The translations under genes and the position numbers were made by a program. The notes under the pieces were generated by a model that ran no database searches, had not been told where the DNA came from, and saw only the letters and a program-made list of their open reading frames with translations. A stretch of DNA of 38,638 nucleotides from Acidobacteriota bacterium (lineage in GTDB: Bacteria > Acidobacteriota > Vicinamibacteria > Marinacidobacterales > Marinacidobacteraceae): positions 75,061 through 113,698 of the forward strand of contig JAJEFG010000097.1 of NCBI GenBank assembly GCA_022820545.1, given 5' to 3'. Each line of letters opens with the position of its first letter. Position 1 is the stretch's first letter. Positions 1 through 8,635 of the stretch are shown one piece after another.

Positions 1-1
1 G

Positions 2-292
2 CTCGTCACCCACAGCTACGTCCTCCTCGAATCCATGGCGCTGGCGCAACGGCGGCTTGGCCTGCAGGCGGCGCTTCGGTTCTCCCGAGATTCCCGGGCG
101 TTTGAGATCGAGTGGGTCAGCGCCGCGCTTCACCGTGAAGCCGTAGCCGCGCTCGCGGCGGGAGCCGGGGCTACTCTCGTGGATCAGGTGAGCTTCGCCG
201 TGATGCGTCGCCGCAGGATTGACGAAGCCCTGACACTCGACACCGGTTTCGTCACTGCCGGATTCCGGTCCTTTGCCGCCGAAGCCTCCTGA
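2..292 (+). CDS. PIN-domain (VapC-like) ribonuclease, 5'-truncated
   Basis: Reading frame 2 is open from the window edge to a TGA at 290-292, so only the C-terminal ~96 residues are present. The visible part fits the second half of a PIN-domain toxin: a conserved acidic/hydrophobic stretch (LVDQVSFAVMRRRRIDEALT) followed by LDTGFVTAGF. This matches the family pattern in which the 'D-x-VSF' and 'D-x-hF' aspartates help bind the catalytic metal. PIN proteins are usually ~130-150 residues, so about a third is missing upstream. A cognate antitoxin, if any, would lie outside the window. The family identity is fairly clear. Toxin function is inferred, because PIN domains also occur in non-toxin nucleases. 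Confidence 0.75.
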   Translation, partial: LVTHSYVLLESMALAQRRLGLQAALRFSRDSRAFEIEWVSAALHREAVAALAAGAGATLVDQVSFAVMRRRRIDEALTLDTGFVTAGFRSFAAEAS

Positions 293-313
293 TCGCCCGC
301 ACCGCAGACACCA

Positions 314-709
314 TCAGCTGTTCGGGATGCGGTACTTCTCGACCGGCGTTCCCCCGATCAGATGTCCCTGGATGACCTCCTCGAGCGCGCCGGGAGTCAT
401 CCCGGAATACCAGACACCCTCCGGGTAGACCACCGCGATGGGGCCCTCGGCGCAGACCCGGAGACAGTTGGCCTTGCTGCGGGCGATGCGGCCGCCGGCC
501 GGGCCGTTCGCGAGGCCCAGCTCGTCGAGACGCCGTTTCAGGTAGAGCCAACTCTCGCAGCCGACGGCCGGCTCGCAGCACTTGGGCTTGTCGGCGTCCG
601 CGCAGAGGAAGATGTGTCGCTCGACCCTCGCGAGATCCAGGGACTTCGCCTTTTCGGCGGCGCTGCCGGCGGCCTCGGCCAAACTCAGTCCGGGAGGCCT
701 GCCGGACAC
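314..709 (-). CDS. Thioredoxin-like [2Fe-2S] ferredoxin
   Basis: A protein of 131 residues resembling the thioredoxin-fold [2Fe-2S] ferredoxins (Shethna/NuoE-like). The N-terminal cluster-binding segment is [17 protein letters not shown] and the second is [12 protein letters not shown], followed by [12 protein letters not shown], a signature stretch of the family. The four-cysteine pattern is present, so a cluster is plausible. The first ~28 residues have no counterpart in typical members, which begin just before the RHIF segment, so a downstream start is possible. With the ATG at 709 the gene overlaps the end of msrA by 25 nt, implying co-transcription and perhaps translational coupling. An electron-transfer role linked to methionine sulfoxide repair is only an inference from position. 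Confidence 0.82.
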   Translation of the reverse strand: MSGRPPGLSLAEAAGSAAEKAKSLDLARVERHIFLCADADKPKCCEPAVGCESWLYLKRRLDELGLANGPAGGRIARSKANCLRVCAEGPIAVVYPEGVWYSGMTPGALEEVIQGHLIGGTPVEKYRIPNS

Positions 710-1326
710 GCGACTCCGGTGCCCCCGATGCCGCAGTAGCCGTCCGGGTTCTTTGCCAGGTACTGCTGGTGGTAGTCCTCCGCGTAGTAGAAGACGGGAG
801 CCTCGCTGATCTCGGTGGTGACCGGGCCGTATCCCGCCGTCCGGAGCCGCTCGGCATAGGCATCGCGCGCCCTGATCGCGGCATCGCCCTGTTCGCTCCC
901 CACCGTGTAGATGGCCGACCGGTACTGGGTTCCGACATCGTTGCCCTGACGCATTCCCTGCGTCGGATCATGGTTCTCCCAGAAGGTCCGGAGCAGCCCT
1001 TCGTAGCTCACCCGGGCGGGATCGAACACCACCCGGACGATTTCCGCGTGGCCGGTGCGGCCCGTGCAGACCTCGCGGTAGTTCGGGTTGGGCGTGAGCC
1101 CCCCGGCGTATCCCACCGCGCTCGTGTACACCCCGGGCGCCGTCCAGAAGAGGCGCTCGGCGCCCCAGAAACACCCCATGCCGAAGAACGCCTCCTCCAT
1201 GGACTCCGGCCAGGGCGGGGCCAGCGGCGTCTTCAGGACGAAGTGCCTTTCCGGGACCCGCATCAGTTCCACGCGCCCCGCCAGGGCGTCGCCGGGAGAC
1301 GGAAGTACGGGCTCGGGGAATCGCAT
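685..1326 (-). CDS. msrA: Peptide methionine-S-sulfoxide reductase MsrA
   Basis: This enzyme reduces the S-epimer of methionine sulfoxide in proteins and free methionine. The catalytic motif GCFWG is present (Cys52 with the ATG at 1326), as are [20 protein letters not shown], the WENHDPTQ segment and [12 protein letters not shown], all typical of MsrA. The C-terminus carries two further cysteines ([13 protein letters not shown]) that fit the recycling cysteines of three-Cys MsrA enzymes. The length of 213 residues is normal. A TTG two codons upstream (1332) is also in frame; the ATG is preferred. The ferredoxin-like gene follows with a 25-nt overlap. The start lies 84 bp from the divergent aldehyde dehydrogenase gene. 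Confidence 0.95.
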   Translation of the reverse strand: MRFPEPVLPSPGDALAGRVELMRVPERHFVLKTPLAPPWPESMEEAFFGMGCFWGAERLFWTAPGVYTSAVGYAGGLTPNPNYREVCTGRTGHAEIVRVVFDPARVSYEGLLRTFWENHDPTQGMRQGNDVGTQYRSAIYTVGSEQGDAAIRARDAYAERLRTAGYGPVTTEISEAPVFYYAEDYHQQYLAKNPDGYCGIGGTGVACPAGLPD

Positions 1327-1393
1327 GACCAACCGGCCGGGAGTCTACCCGGCGCCCACCGGCCAACCGGTCTCCGTCGCCTTCGCGGCTCCT

Positions 1394-1399
1394 TATACT
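1394..1399 (+). promoter_or_regulatory. Possible -10 element for the aldehyde dehydrogenase gene
   Basis: TATACT lies 10 nt before the GTG start, in the 83-bp gap between the divergent msrA and aldehyde dehydrogenase genes. It is a good -10 hexamer in an otherwise GC-rich stretch, but no convincing -35 is seen. If used, the transcript would be nearly leaderless. Confidence 0.3.
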
Positions 1400-1409
1400 C
1401 GCCGCCCCG

Positions 1410-2783
1410 GTGACGAACGACCTGCCAGCAGTCCTGGAGCCGGCGAGGCGGCTCGTGGAATCCGGCGAAACCGCGTCCCGGAGGTTCCGGAGCGAGGCGC
1501 TCGCGGCCCTGGCCGGGGTCCTGCGCGACCACCGCGACACCTGGGAAGACGCGCTCCGATCGGATCTCGGGGCGCCCGCCTTCGAGACCTGGGCCACCCA
1601 GACCGGTCTCGTCCTCGCCGAGATCCGCCATGCCCGGCGTCACCTGTGGCGCTGGATGCGTCCCCGCCGGGTCGGCACGCCGCTCGCCGTCATGCCGGCG
1701 CGGAGCCGGATCGAGCCGGCTCCGGTCGGCGTCGTCCTCGTCATCGCTCCCTGGAACTATCCGCTGCAACTCAGCCTGGCCCCCGCCGTGGCGGCGATCG
1801 CCGCCGGCAACGCGGTGGTGATCAAGCCCTCCGAGCACGCGCCGCGAACGGCGGAGCGGCTCGCCGCACTGGTGCCGCCGGCGCTCGCGCCGGGGCTCGT
1901 CCAGGTGGCCGAAGGAGGGCCGGAAACGGCCCAGGCGCTCATCGGCCAGGGTTTCGACCACGTCGTCTTCACCGGCAGCCGGCGGGCCGGCGCCCTGGTG
2001 GCGGAGGCGGCGGGACGCCGGCTCACGCCGGTCACCCTTGAACTGGGCGGCAAGTGTCCGGCGCTCGTGGACCGGAGCGCCGACCTGCGCCTCGCGGCGC
2101 GCCGCCTCGCGTGGGCGAAGTTCCTGAACGCCGGACAGACCTGCGTGGCCCCGGACTTCGTGCTCGTGCCCGAGGAGCGGTACGACGAATTCTCGAAGAG
2201 ACTCGGCGAGAACCTCGGGCGCTTCTACGGGGGAGCCCCGGCGGAGAGCCCGGACTACGGCCGGATCGTTCACGAAACGCACTTCCGGCGCCTGGAGCGG
2301 CTCCTCTCCGGCCTGCCCCTGCGGTGGGGCGGCGAGCGGGACCCGGAGCGGCTCTACTTCGGCCCTACCGTCACCGGGCCGTGGCCCGACGGGCACGCGG
2401 CGCAGCGCGAGGAGATCTTCGGACCCATCCTGCCGCTCCTCCCCTACCGGGACTTCGACGAAGCTCTCGCCGAGATCGGCGCACATCCGGATCCACTGGC
2501 GCTCTACGTGTTCGCCCGGCGGCGCGAACCCATCCGGCGCGCCGCGGCCGCGCTGCGTTCCGGGGCGCTCGTCACCAACGACGCGGTCGTTCACTGCGCC
2601 AACCCCGGGCTTCCCTTCGGGGGCGTCGGGAGGAGTGGCCATGGTTCCTATCACGGGGTCCACGGCTTCGACCTGCTCTCCCAGAAGCGGGCGGTCCTGA
2701 ACGCGGCGACCTGGCTCGATCCTCCGGTGCGCTATCCCCCCTACCGCGGCAAGCTCGGGCTTCTGCGGCTGCTGCTCCGCTGA
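1410..2783 (+). CDS. NAD(P)-dependent aldehyde dehydrogenase
   Basis: A complete aldehyde dehydrogenase of 457 residues. Visible landmarks are VIAPWNYP (residues 111-118, cofactor/active-site loop), the NAD-binding FTGSRRAG near 187-194, the general base in TLELGGK (Glu211) and the catalytic thiol in NAGQTCVAPD (Cys245). The short N-terminus and overall length resemble class 3-like enzymes (fatty or aromatic aldehyde / coniferyl aldehyde dehydrogenases) more than the ~500-residue ALDH1/2 type. The substrate cannot be read from sequence. The start is a GTG at 1410. The stop TGA overlaps the ATG of the next gene (TGATG at 2781-2785), so the two are probably translationally coupled. The aldehyde made by a phospho-lyase reaction downstream would be a logical substrate; that is inference. 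Confidence 0.92.
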   Translation: MTNDLPAVLEPARRLVESGETASRRFRSEALAALAGVLRDHRDTWEDALRSDLGAPAFETWATQTGLVLAEIRHARRHLWRWMRPRRVGTPLAVMPARSRIEPAPVGVVLVIAPWNYPLQLSLAPAVAAIAAGNAVVIKPSEHAPRTAERLAALVPPALAPGLVQVAEGGPETAQALIGQGFDHVVFTGSRRAGALVAEAAGRRLTPVTLELGGKCPALVDRSADLRLAARRLAWAKFLNAGQTCVAPDFVLVPEERYDEFSKRLGENLGRFYGGAPAESPDYGRIVHETHFRRLERLLSGLPLRWGGERDPERLYFGPTVTGPWPDGHAAQREEIFGPILPLLPYRDFDEALAEIGAHPDPLALYVFARRREPIRRAAAALRSGALVTNDAVVHCANPGLPFGGVGRSGHGSYHGVHGFDLLSQKRAVLNAATWLDPPVRYPPYRGKLGLLRLLLR

Positions 2784-5700
2784 TGCACACCGGACCGGCT
2801 GGGGCGCTCCCCTTCTCCATCGATCCCCTCAGGCACCGGCCCCGGATCGCCGCCCGTGAGGCGGCAGCCATCACGGGCGAACTCTGGGGACTGAAGGCGC
2901 ACGCCACTTCGCTCCCCGGCGAGCGTGACGCCAACTTCCTGCTCGAAGGCGATTCCGGCGAGCGGTTCGTGCTCAAGGTCAGCGGCGCCTCCGAGCGCCC
3001 CGAACGACTCGGCCTGCAACACGCTCTCATCGCGCAGGCCCGCGAGCGGGACCCGGCGCTGCGCCTCCCGGAGGCCGTTCCGACCGCCACCGGCGAGCTG
3101 CGCGCAATGCGGGACTTCGGCGGGCGCGGTCACCGGGTGCGTCTGTTTCGCTACCTCGAGGGCCTGCCGCTTTCCGCCTTCCGGCGGCGGCCGCGCCCCT
3201 TGCTGGAGTCGGTTGGCGGGCTTGTCGGGCGGGTCCAGCGCGCCCTCGACGGTTTCGACCACCCCGAACTGGACGTTCAGGAAATTCCCTGGGCGCCGGC
3301 CCACGCTCCCGCCGTCATCGCCGCGGCCTCGGAGATCCTCGCGGAGGAGGACGGCTTCGGGACCTACCGAGCCGTGGCCGACGCCGTCCGGGAACACCTG
3401 CCGGACCTCCTGGCTCTCCCCGCCGGAGCGCTCCACAACGACGCCAACGACGACAACCTCCTCCTCACCGCGGGAACACCCGAAACCGCGAACCCGGAGG
3501 ACGTTGCCCTCCTGGACTTCGGGGACTCGGTCCGGGGTCCGCTGATCTGCGAGGCGGCGACAGCGACCCTCTACACCACCGCCGCCGCATTCGAACCGCT
3601 CCCGGCCGCAGCGCAAGTGCTCGCCGGATTCGCGGCTGAGCGACCGGTCAGCGAAAAGGAGGCGGATCTCTTCGGGGCCGCCCTCGCGACGCGGGCGCTC
3701 GTGAGCGCCGGGGTCGCGGCCCTCAGGCGCGCCCAGGTCGCCGGAGCCGCCGCGGACGAGTACCTGATGGTGAGCCAGGGCGGGGTGTGGCGCGTCCTCC
3801 GGGCCCTGGACGCGGAGGCGGCGGAGGTCACCGCGGGCCGGTTCCGGCTCGCCGCGGGCTTCTCCCCCCTGCCCCGCCTGGCGCGGCGGCGCGCCGCCGT
3901 CCGGCGCGCCGCCGCGGAGGCCACTCGTCCACTCACCTTGCCAGGAACCTCTCTCGCGCTGGATCTCTCGCCGGAGAGCCCGGCGATCGATCCGGGCGCC
4001 GCCACCGAGTCGCTCCGCGCGACCGTGATGGCGGCCACCGGGACCGCAGGCGGCGCTATCGGCCGGTATCTCGAGCCGCGGGTTCCCGAAACGGCGGCGC
4101 GAGACCCTCACCTGGGGCCGCGAGTGCAACCCGCCACGCTCCAACTGGGGATCGAGATCTTCGCTCCCGCGGGGACACCCGTCCGAGCGCCGCTTGCCGG
4201 AGAGGTGGACTGGGCCGGCGACTCTGGAAGCGGCGTATCGGCCGGCATCCGCCATGTGCTCGACGGCGAGGTCTTCTGGACCTCCTATCGCCACCTCGAC
4301 CCCGGATGCCTCGAGACGCTGGTGCCGGGGCGCGCCGTCGAGGCCGGAGAAGAGCTCGGAACCGTCGCGGAGTCAGCCGGGGTCAGCGACCCGCCTCCCC
4401 ACCTGCAGTTCCAGGTGCTCCTCGGCAGGTTCCGCGGCCAGCCGCCCCGGCGGACCGCCGCCGCCGACCTGCCGGTCCTTTCCGCACTGAGCGCCGACCC
4501 GCTGGATTTCTTCGGCCTGGGACCCGAAGCCCGTGTTCGCTCCGAAGTCCGCGAGGAAGACGGAGGCCGCCTGCTCGAGGCCCGCCGGCGGCGTTTCAGC
4601 AACGCCCTCAGCATCTCCTACGACGTTCCCATCCGGGTGGTGCGCGGCCGCGGCGCCCGCCTCTACGACGACACCGGACGCGACTACCTCGACATGGTCA
4701 ACAACGTCGCTAACGTGGGACACGCCCACCCGCGGGTCGCGAACGCCATCTCCCGCCAGGCCGCCCTCCTCAACACGAACACCCGCTACCTCTACCGCCA
4801 GCTCACCGACTACGCGGAACGCCTGGGGGAGACCTTCCCGGCGCCGCTGGAGGTGGTATTCCTCACGAACTCCGGCAGCGAAGCGAACGACCTCGCGCTC
4901 CGGATCGCCCGGGCTCACCTGGGCCGGCAGGAGACCCTCGCGTTCGACGGCGGCTACCACGGCAACCTCACCTCCCTGATCGACGTCAGCCCCTACAAGC
5001 TCGACGGCCGGGGTGGACGCCCCGGGCCGCCATGGCTCCACCGGCTGCCCATGCCGGACGGGTACCGCGGCCGCTTCCGCGACGGTGACGGCGACTTCCC
5101 GGAGTCGCTGATCGCGGACGCCGAGTCCCGGGTCCGGCGCGCGGGGCCGGCGACCCTGATCGGGGAGGCCATCCTGAGCTGCGGCGGCCAGATCGTGCCG
5201 CCTCCGGGCTACCTGGGAGCGCTCTACCGGGCCGTACGGAGTGCCGGGGGCGTGATCGTGGCGGACGAGGTCCAGACCGGCTTCGGCCGGACGGGGCCGG
5301 AGTTCTGGGCCTTTCGCGCCGTGCAGGACAGCGGGGAACGTCTGACTCCGGACATCGTCACGCTCGGAAAGCCGGCCGGGAACGGACATCCGCTCGGCGC
5401 GGTCGTGACCACCCGGGAACTCGCCCGGTCCTTCGAGACTGGAATGGAGTACTTCAACACCTTCGGCGGCAACCCGGTCTCCTGCGCCGCGGGACTCGCC
5501 GTCCTCGACGTGATCCGGGAAGAACGGCTCGCGGAACACGCGGCGGCCGTCGGCAAGCAGCTCGTCGGCGGGTTGAAGGCGCTCGCGACCCGCTACCCTA
5601 TCCTCGGCCACGTTCGGGGACGCGGACTTTTCCTGGGGTTCGAGCTGGTCCGGGATCCGTCGAGCCGCGAGCCCGCCACGGAGGAAGCCCGGCGGCTCGT

Positions 5701-5848
5701 GAACCGGCTCCGCGATTTCGGGATTCTGAACAGCACCGACGGGCCCGACGCCAATGTCATCAAGCTCAAGCCGCCCCTGCCCTTCTCCTCCACCGACGCC
5801 GCCTACTACCTCGAAGTCCTCGAAACCGTCCTGGAGGAGCAGTTCTGA
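2783..5848 (+). CDS. Kinase (APH-fold) / LytM-like / class III aminotransferase-fold fusion, probable kinase-phospholyase
   Basis: A protein of 1021 residues with three regions. Residues ~35-345 form an aminoglycoside-phosphotransferase-fold kinase with the catalytic [10 protein letters not shown] (His218, Asp220, Asn225) and the metal-binding LLDFGD (Asp245). Residues ~445-560 resemble an M23/LytM domain but the metal ligands are largely lost. Residues ~585-1021 form a class III PLP enzyme with [20 protein letters not shown] (Asp828) and the Schiff-base lysine in [10 protein letters not shown] (Lys863). Related stand-alone pairs in animals are hydroxylysine kinase and the phospho-hydroxylysine / phosphoethanolamine phospho-lyases. 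A phosphorylate-then-eliminate reaction on an amino alcohol is therefore plausible, giving an aldehyde for the coupled aldehyde dehydrogenase upstream. The same open frame extends upstream to 2054, but that part is antisense-like shadow inside the dehydrogenase gene. The ATG at 2783 is chosen because it gives the kinase start and the TGATG overlap. Confidence 0.88.
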   Translation: MHTGPAGALPFSIDPLRHRPRIAAREAAAITGELWGLKAHATSLPGERDANFLLEGDSGERFVLKVSGASERPERLGLQHALIAQARERDPALRLPEAVPTATGELRAMRDFGGRGHRVRLFRYLEGLPLSAFRRRPRPLLESVGGLVGRVQRALDGFDHPELDVQEIPWAPAHAPAVIAAASEILAEEDGFGTYRAVADAVREHLPDLLALPAGALHNDANDDNLLLTAGTPETANPEDVALLDFGDSVRGPLICEAATATLYTTAAAFEPLPAAAQVLAGFAAERPVSEKEADLFGAALATRALVSAGVAALRRAQVAGAAADEYLMVSQGGVWRVLRALDAEAAEVTAGRFRLAAGFSPLPRLARRRAAVRRAAAEATRPLTLPGTSLALDLSPESPAIDPGAATESLRATVMAATGTAGGAIGRYLEPRVPETAARDPHLGPRVQPATLQLGIEIFAPAGTPVRAPLAGEVDWAGDSGSGVSAGIRHVLDGEVFWTSYRHLDPGCLETLVPGRAVEAGEELGTVAESAGVSDPPPHLQFQVLLGRFRGQPPRRTAAADLPVLSALSADPLDFFGLGPEARVRSEVREEDGGRLLEARRRRFSNALSISYDVPIRVVRGRGARLYDDTGRDYLDMVNNVANVGHAHPRVANAISRQAALLNTNTRYLYRQLTDYAERLGETFPAPLEVVFLTNSGSEANDLALRIARAHLGRQETLAFDGGYHGNLTSLIDVSPYKLDGRGGRPGPPWLHRLPMPDGYRGRFRDGDGDFPESLIADAESRVRRAGPATLIGEAILSCGGQIVPPPGYLGALYRAVRSAGGVIVADEVQTGFGRTGPEFWAFRAVQDSGERLTPDIVTLGKPAGNGHPLGAVVTTRELARSFETGMEYFNTFGGNPVSCAAGLAVLDVIREERLAEHAAAVGKQLVGGLKALATRYPILGHVRGRGLFLGFELVRDPSSREPATEEARRLVNRLRDFGILNSTDGPDANVIKLKPPLPFSSTDAAYYLEVLETVLEEQF

Positions 5849-5886
5849 GCCATCTCGCTGAGCACGACCGCAAGATCCACTCCGGC

Positions 5887-6606
5887 GTGGCTTCACCAGC
5901 GGCGCCCCCGTGGAGCGTGGTGGAGGTGCCTCCCGCCGGACCGCATCGGGCGACGATCATCTGGCTCCATGGACTTGGCGCCGACGGGCACGACTTCGAA
6001 CCCATCGTGCCGGCGCTGCGGCTGCCCGGTCCGTGGGGCGTCCGGTTCCTGTTCCCCGAGGCGCCCTTCCGTCCGGTGACCATCAACGGCGGAATGGAGA
6101 TGCGCGCCTGGTTCGACATCGAGTCGGTGCAGCGCGACGCGGGCATCAACCGGGAACACCTGGAGGAATCGGTCGCCGGCGTGCGCGCCCTGGTGGAGTT
6201 GGAGACCGAGCGAGGGATTCCAGCGGACCGCGTGGTCCTCGCCGGGTTCTCCCAGGGCGGAGCGGTCGTCCTCCAGGCGGCCACCTGTGCGGGCCTCAAG
6301 GGCGAGCCGCCCATCCGGCCGGCCGGGGTGGTGGCGCTTTCCACCTACCTGCCGGTCACCGAGAGCGTGGCGTCCCCGCCCGACCCCCCTACCCCCATCT
6401 TTCAGGCGCACGGCTCGTTCGATCCGCTGATCCCGGTCCACTTCGCCGGCGTGAGCGGCCGGGCCCTCACGAAGGCGGGGTGGACCGTCGAGTACCACGA
6501 ATACCCGATGGCGCACCAGGTCGCGGAGGCCGAGATCCGGGACATCGGGACGTTCCTGCGGCGCGTGCTGGAGTCCTCACCGGCCGGGAGCGGTCTCTCC
6601 ACATGA
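5887..6606 (+). CDS. Alpha/beta-hydrolase, phospholipase/carboxylesterase (EstB/APT-like)
   Basis: An esterase of 239 residues from the phospholipase/carboxylesterase (acyl-protein-thioesterase-like) family. It has the oxyanion strand IIWLHGLGADGHDF, the segment FLFPEAPFRPVTINGG, the nucleophile in AGFSQGGAVV (Ser122), the acid in AHGSFDPLIP (Asp179) and the histidine in YPMAHQV (His210). The triad is therefore complete. No signal peptide is seen, so it is probably cytoplasmic. The start is a GTG at 5887, 38 bp after the fusion gene. The stop overlaps the next gene's ATG (ATGA at 6603-6606). The natural substrate is unknown. Confidence 0.92.
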   Translation: MASPAAPPWSVVEVPPAGPHRATIIWLHGLGADGHDFEPIVPALRLPGPWGVRFLFPEAPFRPVTINGGMEMRAWFDIESVQRDAGINREHLEESVAGVRALVELETERGIPADRVVLAGFSQGGAVVLQAATCAGLKGEPPIRPAGVVALSTYLPVTESVASPPDPPTPIFQAHGSFDPLIPVHFAGVSGRALTKAGWTVEYHEYPMAHQVAEAEIRDIGTFLRRVLESSPAGSGLST

Positions 6607-7604
6607 GCGGCGGACGGGTTCCGGTCACGCTGATCACCGGCGCCGCGGGCGAGATCGGGCAGGCCCTTCTCCACCGGTTGGCCGAAGGCGGCGGCCACCC
6701 CGTCGTGACCGTGGATCTCCGTCCACTGTCCACCGCGGACCCGGAACGCCCCCACCGGGAGCACTTCCAGGGCGACATTCTCGACTCCGCGCTTTGGGAC
6801 GGGCTGCTCCGCCGGTACCGCCCCACCCTCATCCTCCACCTCGCCGCAATCCTCTCCACCCGGGCTGAATCGGTACCAGTCCTCGCCCACCGGGTGAATG
6901 CCGACGGCGCCGCCCGGCTCCTCGCCATGGCCGCGGATCTCGCCACCCCGGACGATCCCATCCGCTTCGTCTTCCCGAGTTCGATCGCGGTGTACGGCCT
7001 CCCGTCCCAGCAGGCCAAGGACGCGGCGGCGCCCGTCCGCGAAGACGAACACCTCGATCCGGCCACGCTCTACGGCGCCCAGAAGCTGTATGTCGAGCGT
7101 CTCGGCGCCGCCGTCGAGAGGTTGACCGATGGCCTCGACTTCAGGGCGGTGCGGCTGCCCGGTCTCATTTCCTCGGACACCCTGCCCCAGGGAGGGACGA
7201 GCGACTGGGCTCCGGAACTCATCCATGCGGCCGCCCGGGGTGAGCCCTACTCCTGCTTCGTCAACCCGGAGGCCCGCCTCCCCTTCTGCGCCATGCCCGA
7301 TGCGGTGGAAGGGGTCCTGCGCCTCGCGTTCCGCGAAAAGGCCTCCCTGACCCGGACGGCCTACAACCTCGGGGGGCACAGCCTTTCGGCCGCCGAGATC
7401 ATCGCGCGGGTGGCCCGGGACTTCCCCGATCTCGAGGTCCGGTTCCAGCTCGACCGGGTGCGCGACCGGATCGTGGCGGGCTGGCCCGCCGCCGTGGACG
7501 ACACCGCCGCCCGCCGGGACTTCGGCCTCGCTTCCGAGCATGACCAAGAGACGCTCTTTTCCCGGTATCTGATGCCGGGCATCCGGCGCCGCTACCAGGG
7601 GTAA
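6603..7604 (+). CDS. Extended SDR, L-threonine 3-dehydrogenase-like NAD-dependent oxidoreductase
   Basis: An extended short-chain dehydrogenase of 333 residues. It has the Rossmann motif ITGAAGEIG (residues 11-19), the acidic end of strand 2 (TVDLR) that favours NAD, the active-site serines in FPSSIAVYG (126/127) and YGAQK (Tyr157, Lys161). The C-terminal half matches the SDR-type L-threonine 3-dehydrogenases closely: RLPGLISSDTLPQGGTSDW, LPFCAMPDAV, and RIVAGWPAAVDDTAARRDFG. That specificity-determining region makes threonine dehydrogenase (product 2-amino-3-ketobutyrate) a better guess than a sugar epimerase. The partner enzyme 2-amino-3-ketobutyrate CoA ligase is not in this window. The ATG lies inside the overlap with the preceding esterase gene, so coupling is likely. 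Confidence 0.82.
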   Translation: MSGGRVPVTLITGAAGEIGQALLHRLAEGGGHPVVTVDLRPLSTADPERPHREHFQGDILDSALWDGLLRRYRPTLILHLAAILSTRAESVPVLAHRVNADGAARLLAMAADLATPDDPIRFVFPSSIAVYGLPSQQAKDAAAPVREDEHLDPATLYGAQKLYVERLGAAVERLTDGLDFRAVRLPGLISSDTLPQGGTSDWAPELIHAAARGEPYSCFVNPEARLPFCAMPDAVEGVLRLAFREKASLTRTAYNLGGHSLSAAEIIARVARDFPDLEVRFQLDRVRDRIVAGWPAAVDDTAARRDFGLASEHDQETLFSRYLMPGIRRRYQG

Positions 7605-7613
7605 ATTCCGGCC

Positions 7614-8384
7614 ATGGCAAGCGCGCCCCGTTCTCCTTTCTGGCCCGGCGTCCTCTCGCCCTTCGTTGCCGCGTCGGTCGGCGCGGGCACGTATCTCGTC
7701 CTCACCCGGCTGAGCTCCAATCCCGACGCGGACTACCTGTTCCGCCTGGGAGCGGTGGCGTTCGTGATGCTGCTTCCTCCCGCGTTCGCGCTCCACCGGG
7801 CCTGGCGCGGCTACCGGGATGGTGGCCTCCGCTGGACCGGATGGATGGCTGCGTCGGTGGCGCTCCTCTCGCTCGGCCTCGTCACCGTTCCCATCGGCGG
7901 CGCCGTCCGGCGGGCCCGCCAGGCGGCCAATCTGGCGCTTTCCGGGGTTGCCGCTCCCGACTTCCTCGCCCGGGACCTCGACGGCAGGGTCCACCGCCTC
8001 TCGGATCACCGTGGGTCCGTGGTCCTCGTCAACATCTGGGCCACGTGGTGCCCACCCTGCCGCGCCGAGATGCCCGAACTGGACCGGCTGGCGCGGGAAC
8101 GCGCCGAGGAGGGTTTCCTCGTTTACGGCATCTCCACCGAGGAAGAGGCCATCCAGCAGGACTTCCGGAGGGATGTCCTGTCGGTGGATTACCCGCTGCT
8201 GCTGCCCGGGGCCCTCGAGGAGGGCGTGATGCCGGACATCTTCGTCCAGACCGCCCGCTACCCGGCCAACTTCCTCATCGACCGTCAGGGACTCCTGCAT
8301 CCGGCCCCAAGCACGGACCAGCCCTTCGCAGTGCTCGAAGCGGAGGTGGACCGGGTCCTGGCGCTCCCGGCGGGAACACCCTGA
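7614..8384 (+). CDS. Membrane-anchored TlpA/ResA-like thioredoxin
   Basis: A protein of 256 residues with three N-terminal hydrophobic segments (~13-31, 41-60, 76-97) followed by an extracytoplasmic thioredoxin-like domain. The redox motif is WATWCPPCRAEMPELD (Cys146, Cys149), and the domain continues with YGISTEE and the cis-Pro-like region before NFLIDRQG, all typical of TlpA/ResA/DsbE proteins. These reduce or oxidise disulfides outside the cytoplasmic membrane, often for cytochrome c maturation or metalloprotein assembly. No cytochrome genes are adjacent, so the client is unknown. The gene begins 9 nt after the SDR gene. Its last ~45 codons are repeated downstream (see repeat entries). 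Confidence 0.9.
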   Translation: MASAPRSPFWPGVLSPFVAASVGAGTYLVLTRLSSNPDADYLFRLGAVAFVMLLPPAFALHRAWRGYRDGGLRWTGWMAASVALLSLGLVTVPIGGAVRRARQAANLALSGVAAPDFLARDLDGRVHRLSDHRGSVVLVNIWATWCPPCRAEMPELDRLARERAEEGFLVYGISTEEEAIQQDFRRDVLSVDYPLLLPGALEEGVMPDIFVQTARYPANFLIDRQGLLHPAPSTDQPFAVLEAEVDRVLALPAGTP

Positions 8385-8392
8385 AGGGGCGG
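8249..8392 (+). repeat. Direct repeat copy 1 (3' end of the TlpA-like gene)
   Basis: A stretch of 144 bp covers the last ~45 codons, the stop and 8 bp beyond it. It is repeated at 8484-8627, exactly 235 bp downstream, with two mismatches (an A/G in the 'gccccaagc' region and an A/G in 'gaacacc'). Both differences leave the encoded protein unchanged. Confidence 0.97.
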
Positions 8393-8438
8393 TGCGGACC
8401 GATGTACAAGCCCTGAGGCTGGGCGAGGTCAAGACGGG

Positions 8439-8483
8439 CGCGGCGCGGAGCGCCGCGGTGCCGGTCTGGAGACCGGCGTTCCG
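8439..8483. repeat. Palindromic element between the two direct-repeat copies
   Basis: Two adjacent perfect hairpins: cgcggcgc (8439-8446) pairs with gcgccgcg (8450-8457) over a 3-nt loop, and gccggtct (8460-8467) pairs with agaccggc (8470-8477) over a 2-nt loop. The compact double-palindrome layout is like REP/dispersed palindromic elements. Only one copy is in the window, so its mobility or copy number cannot be judged here. Confidence 0.6.
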
Positions 8484-8627
8484 GACCGCCCGCTACCCGG
8501 CCAACTTCCTCATCGACCGTCAGGGACTCCTGCATCCGGCCCCGAGCACGGACCAGCCCTTCGCAGTGCTCGAAGCGGAGGTGGACCGGGTCCTGGCGCT
8601 CCCGGCGGGAACGCCCTGAAGGGGCGG
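8484..8627 (+). pseudogene. Direct repeat copy 2: detached C-terminal fragment of the TlpA-like gene
   Basis: This is the second copy of the 144-bp sequence at 8249-8392, with 142 identical positions. It is open in the same protein frame (TARYPANFLIDRQG... to ALPAGTP, stop at 8617-8619). It lacks the CPPC active site, the membrane anchor and most of the fold, so it cannot be a functional thioredoxin. An in-frame GTG or ATG upstream could in principle give a 75-residue product beginning in the spacer, but I see no ribosome-binding site. It is best read as a recent duplication remnant. Confidence 0.85.
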
Positions 8628-8635
8628 CCGGGTGG

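Noticed and set aside
2054..2782. Longer start for the kinase/PLP fusion gene
   Set aside because: The extra 243 codons lie inside the aldehyde dehydrogenase gene in another frame and encode Arg/Pro-rich sequence without domain features.
8392..8619. A separate 75-residue gene downstream of the TlpA-like gene
   Set aside because: It is the duplicated C-terminal end of that gene plus spacer, with no active site or ribosome-binding site.
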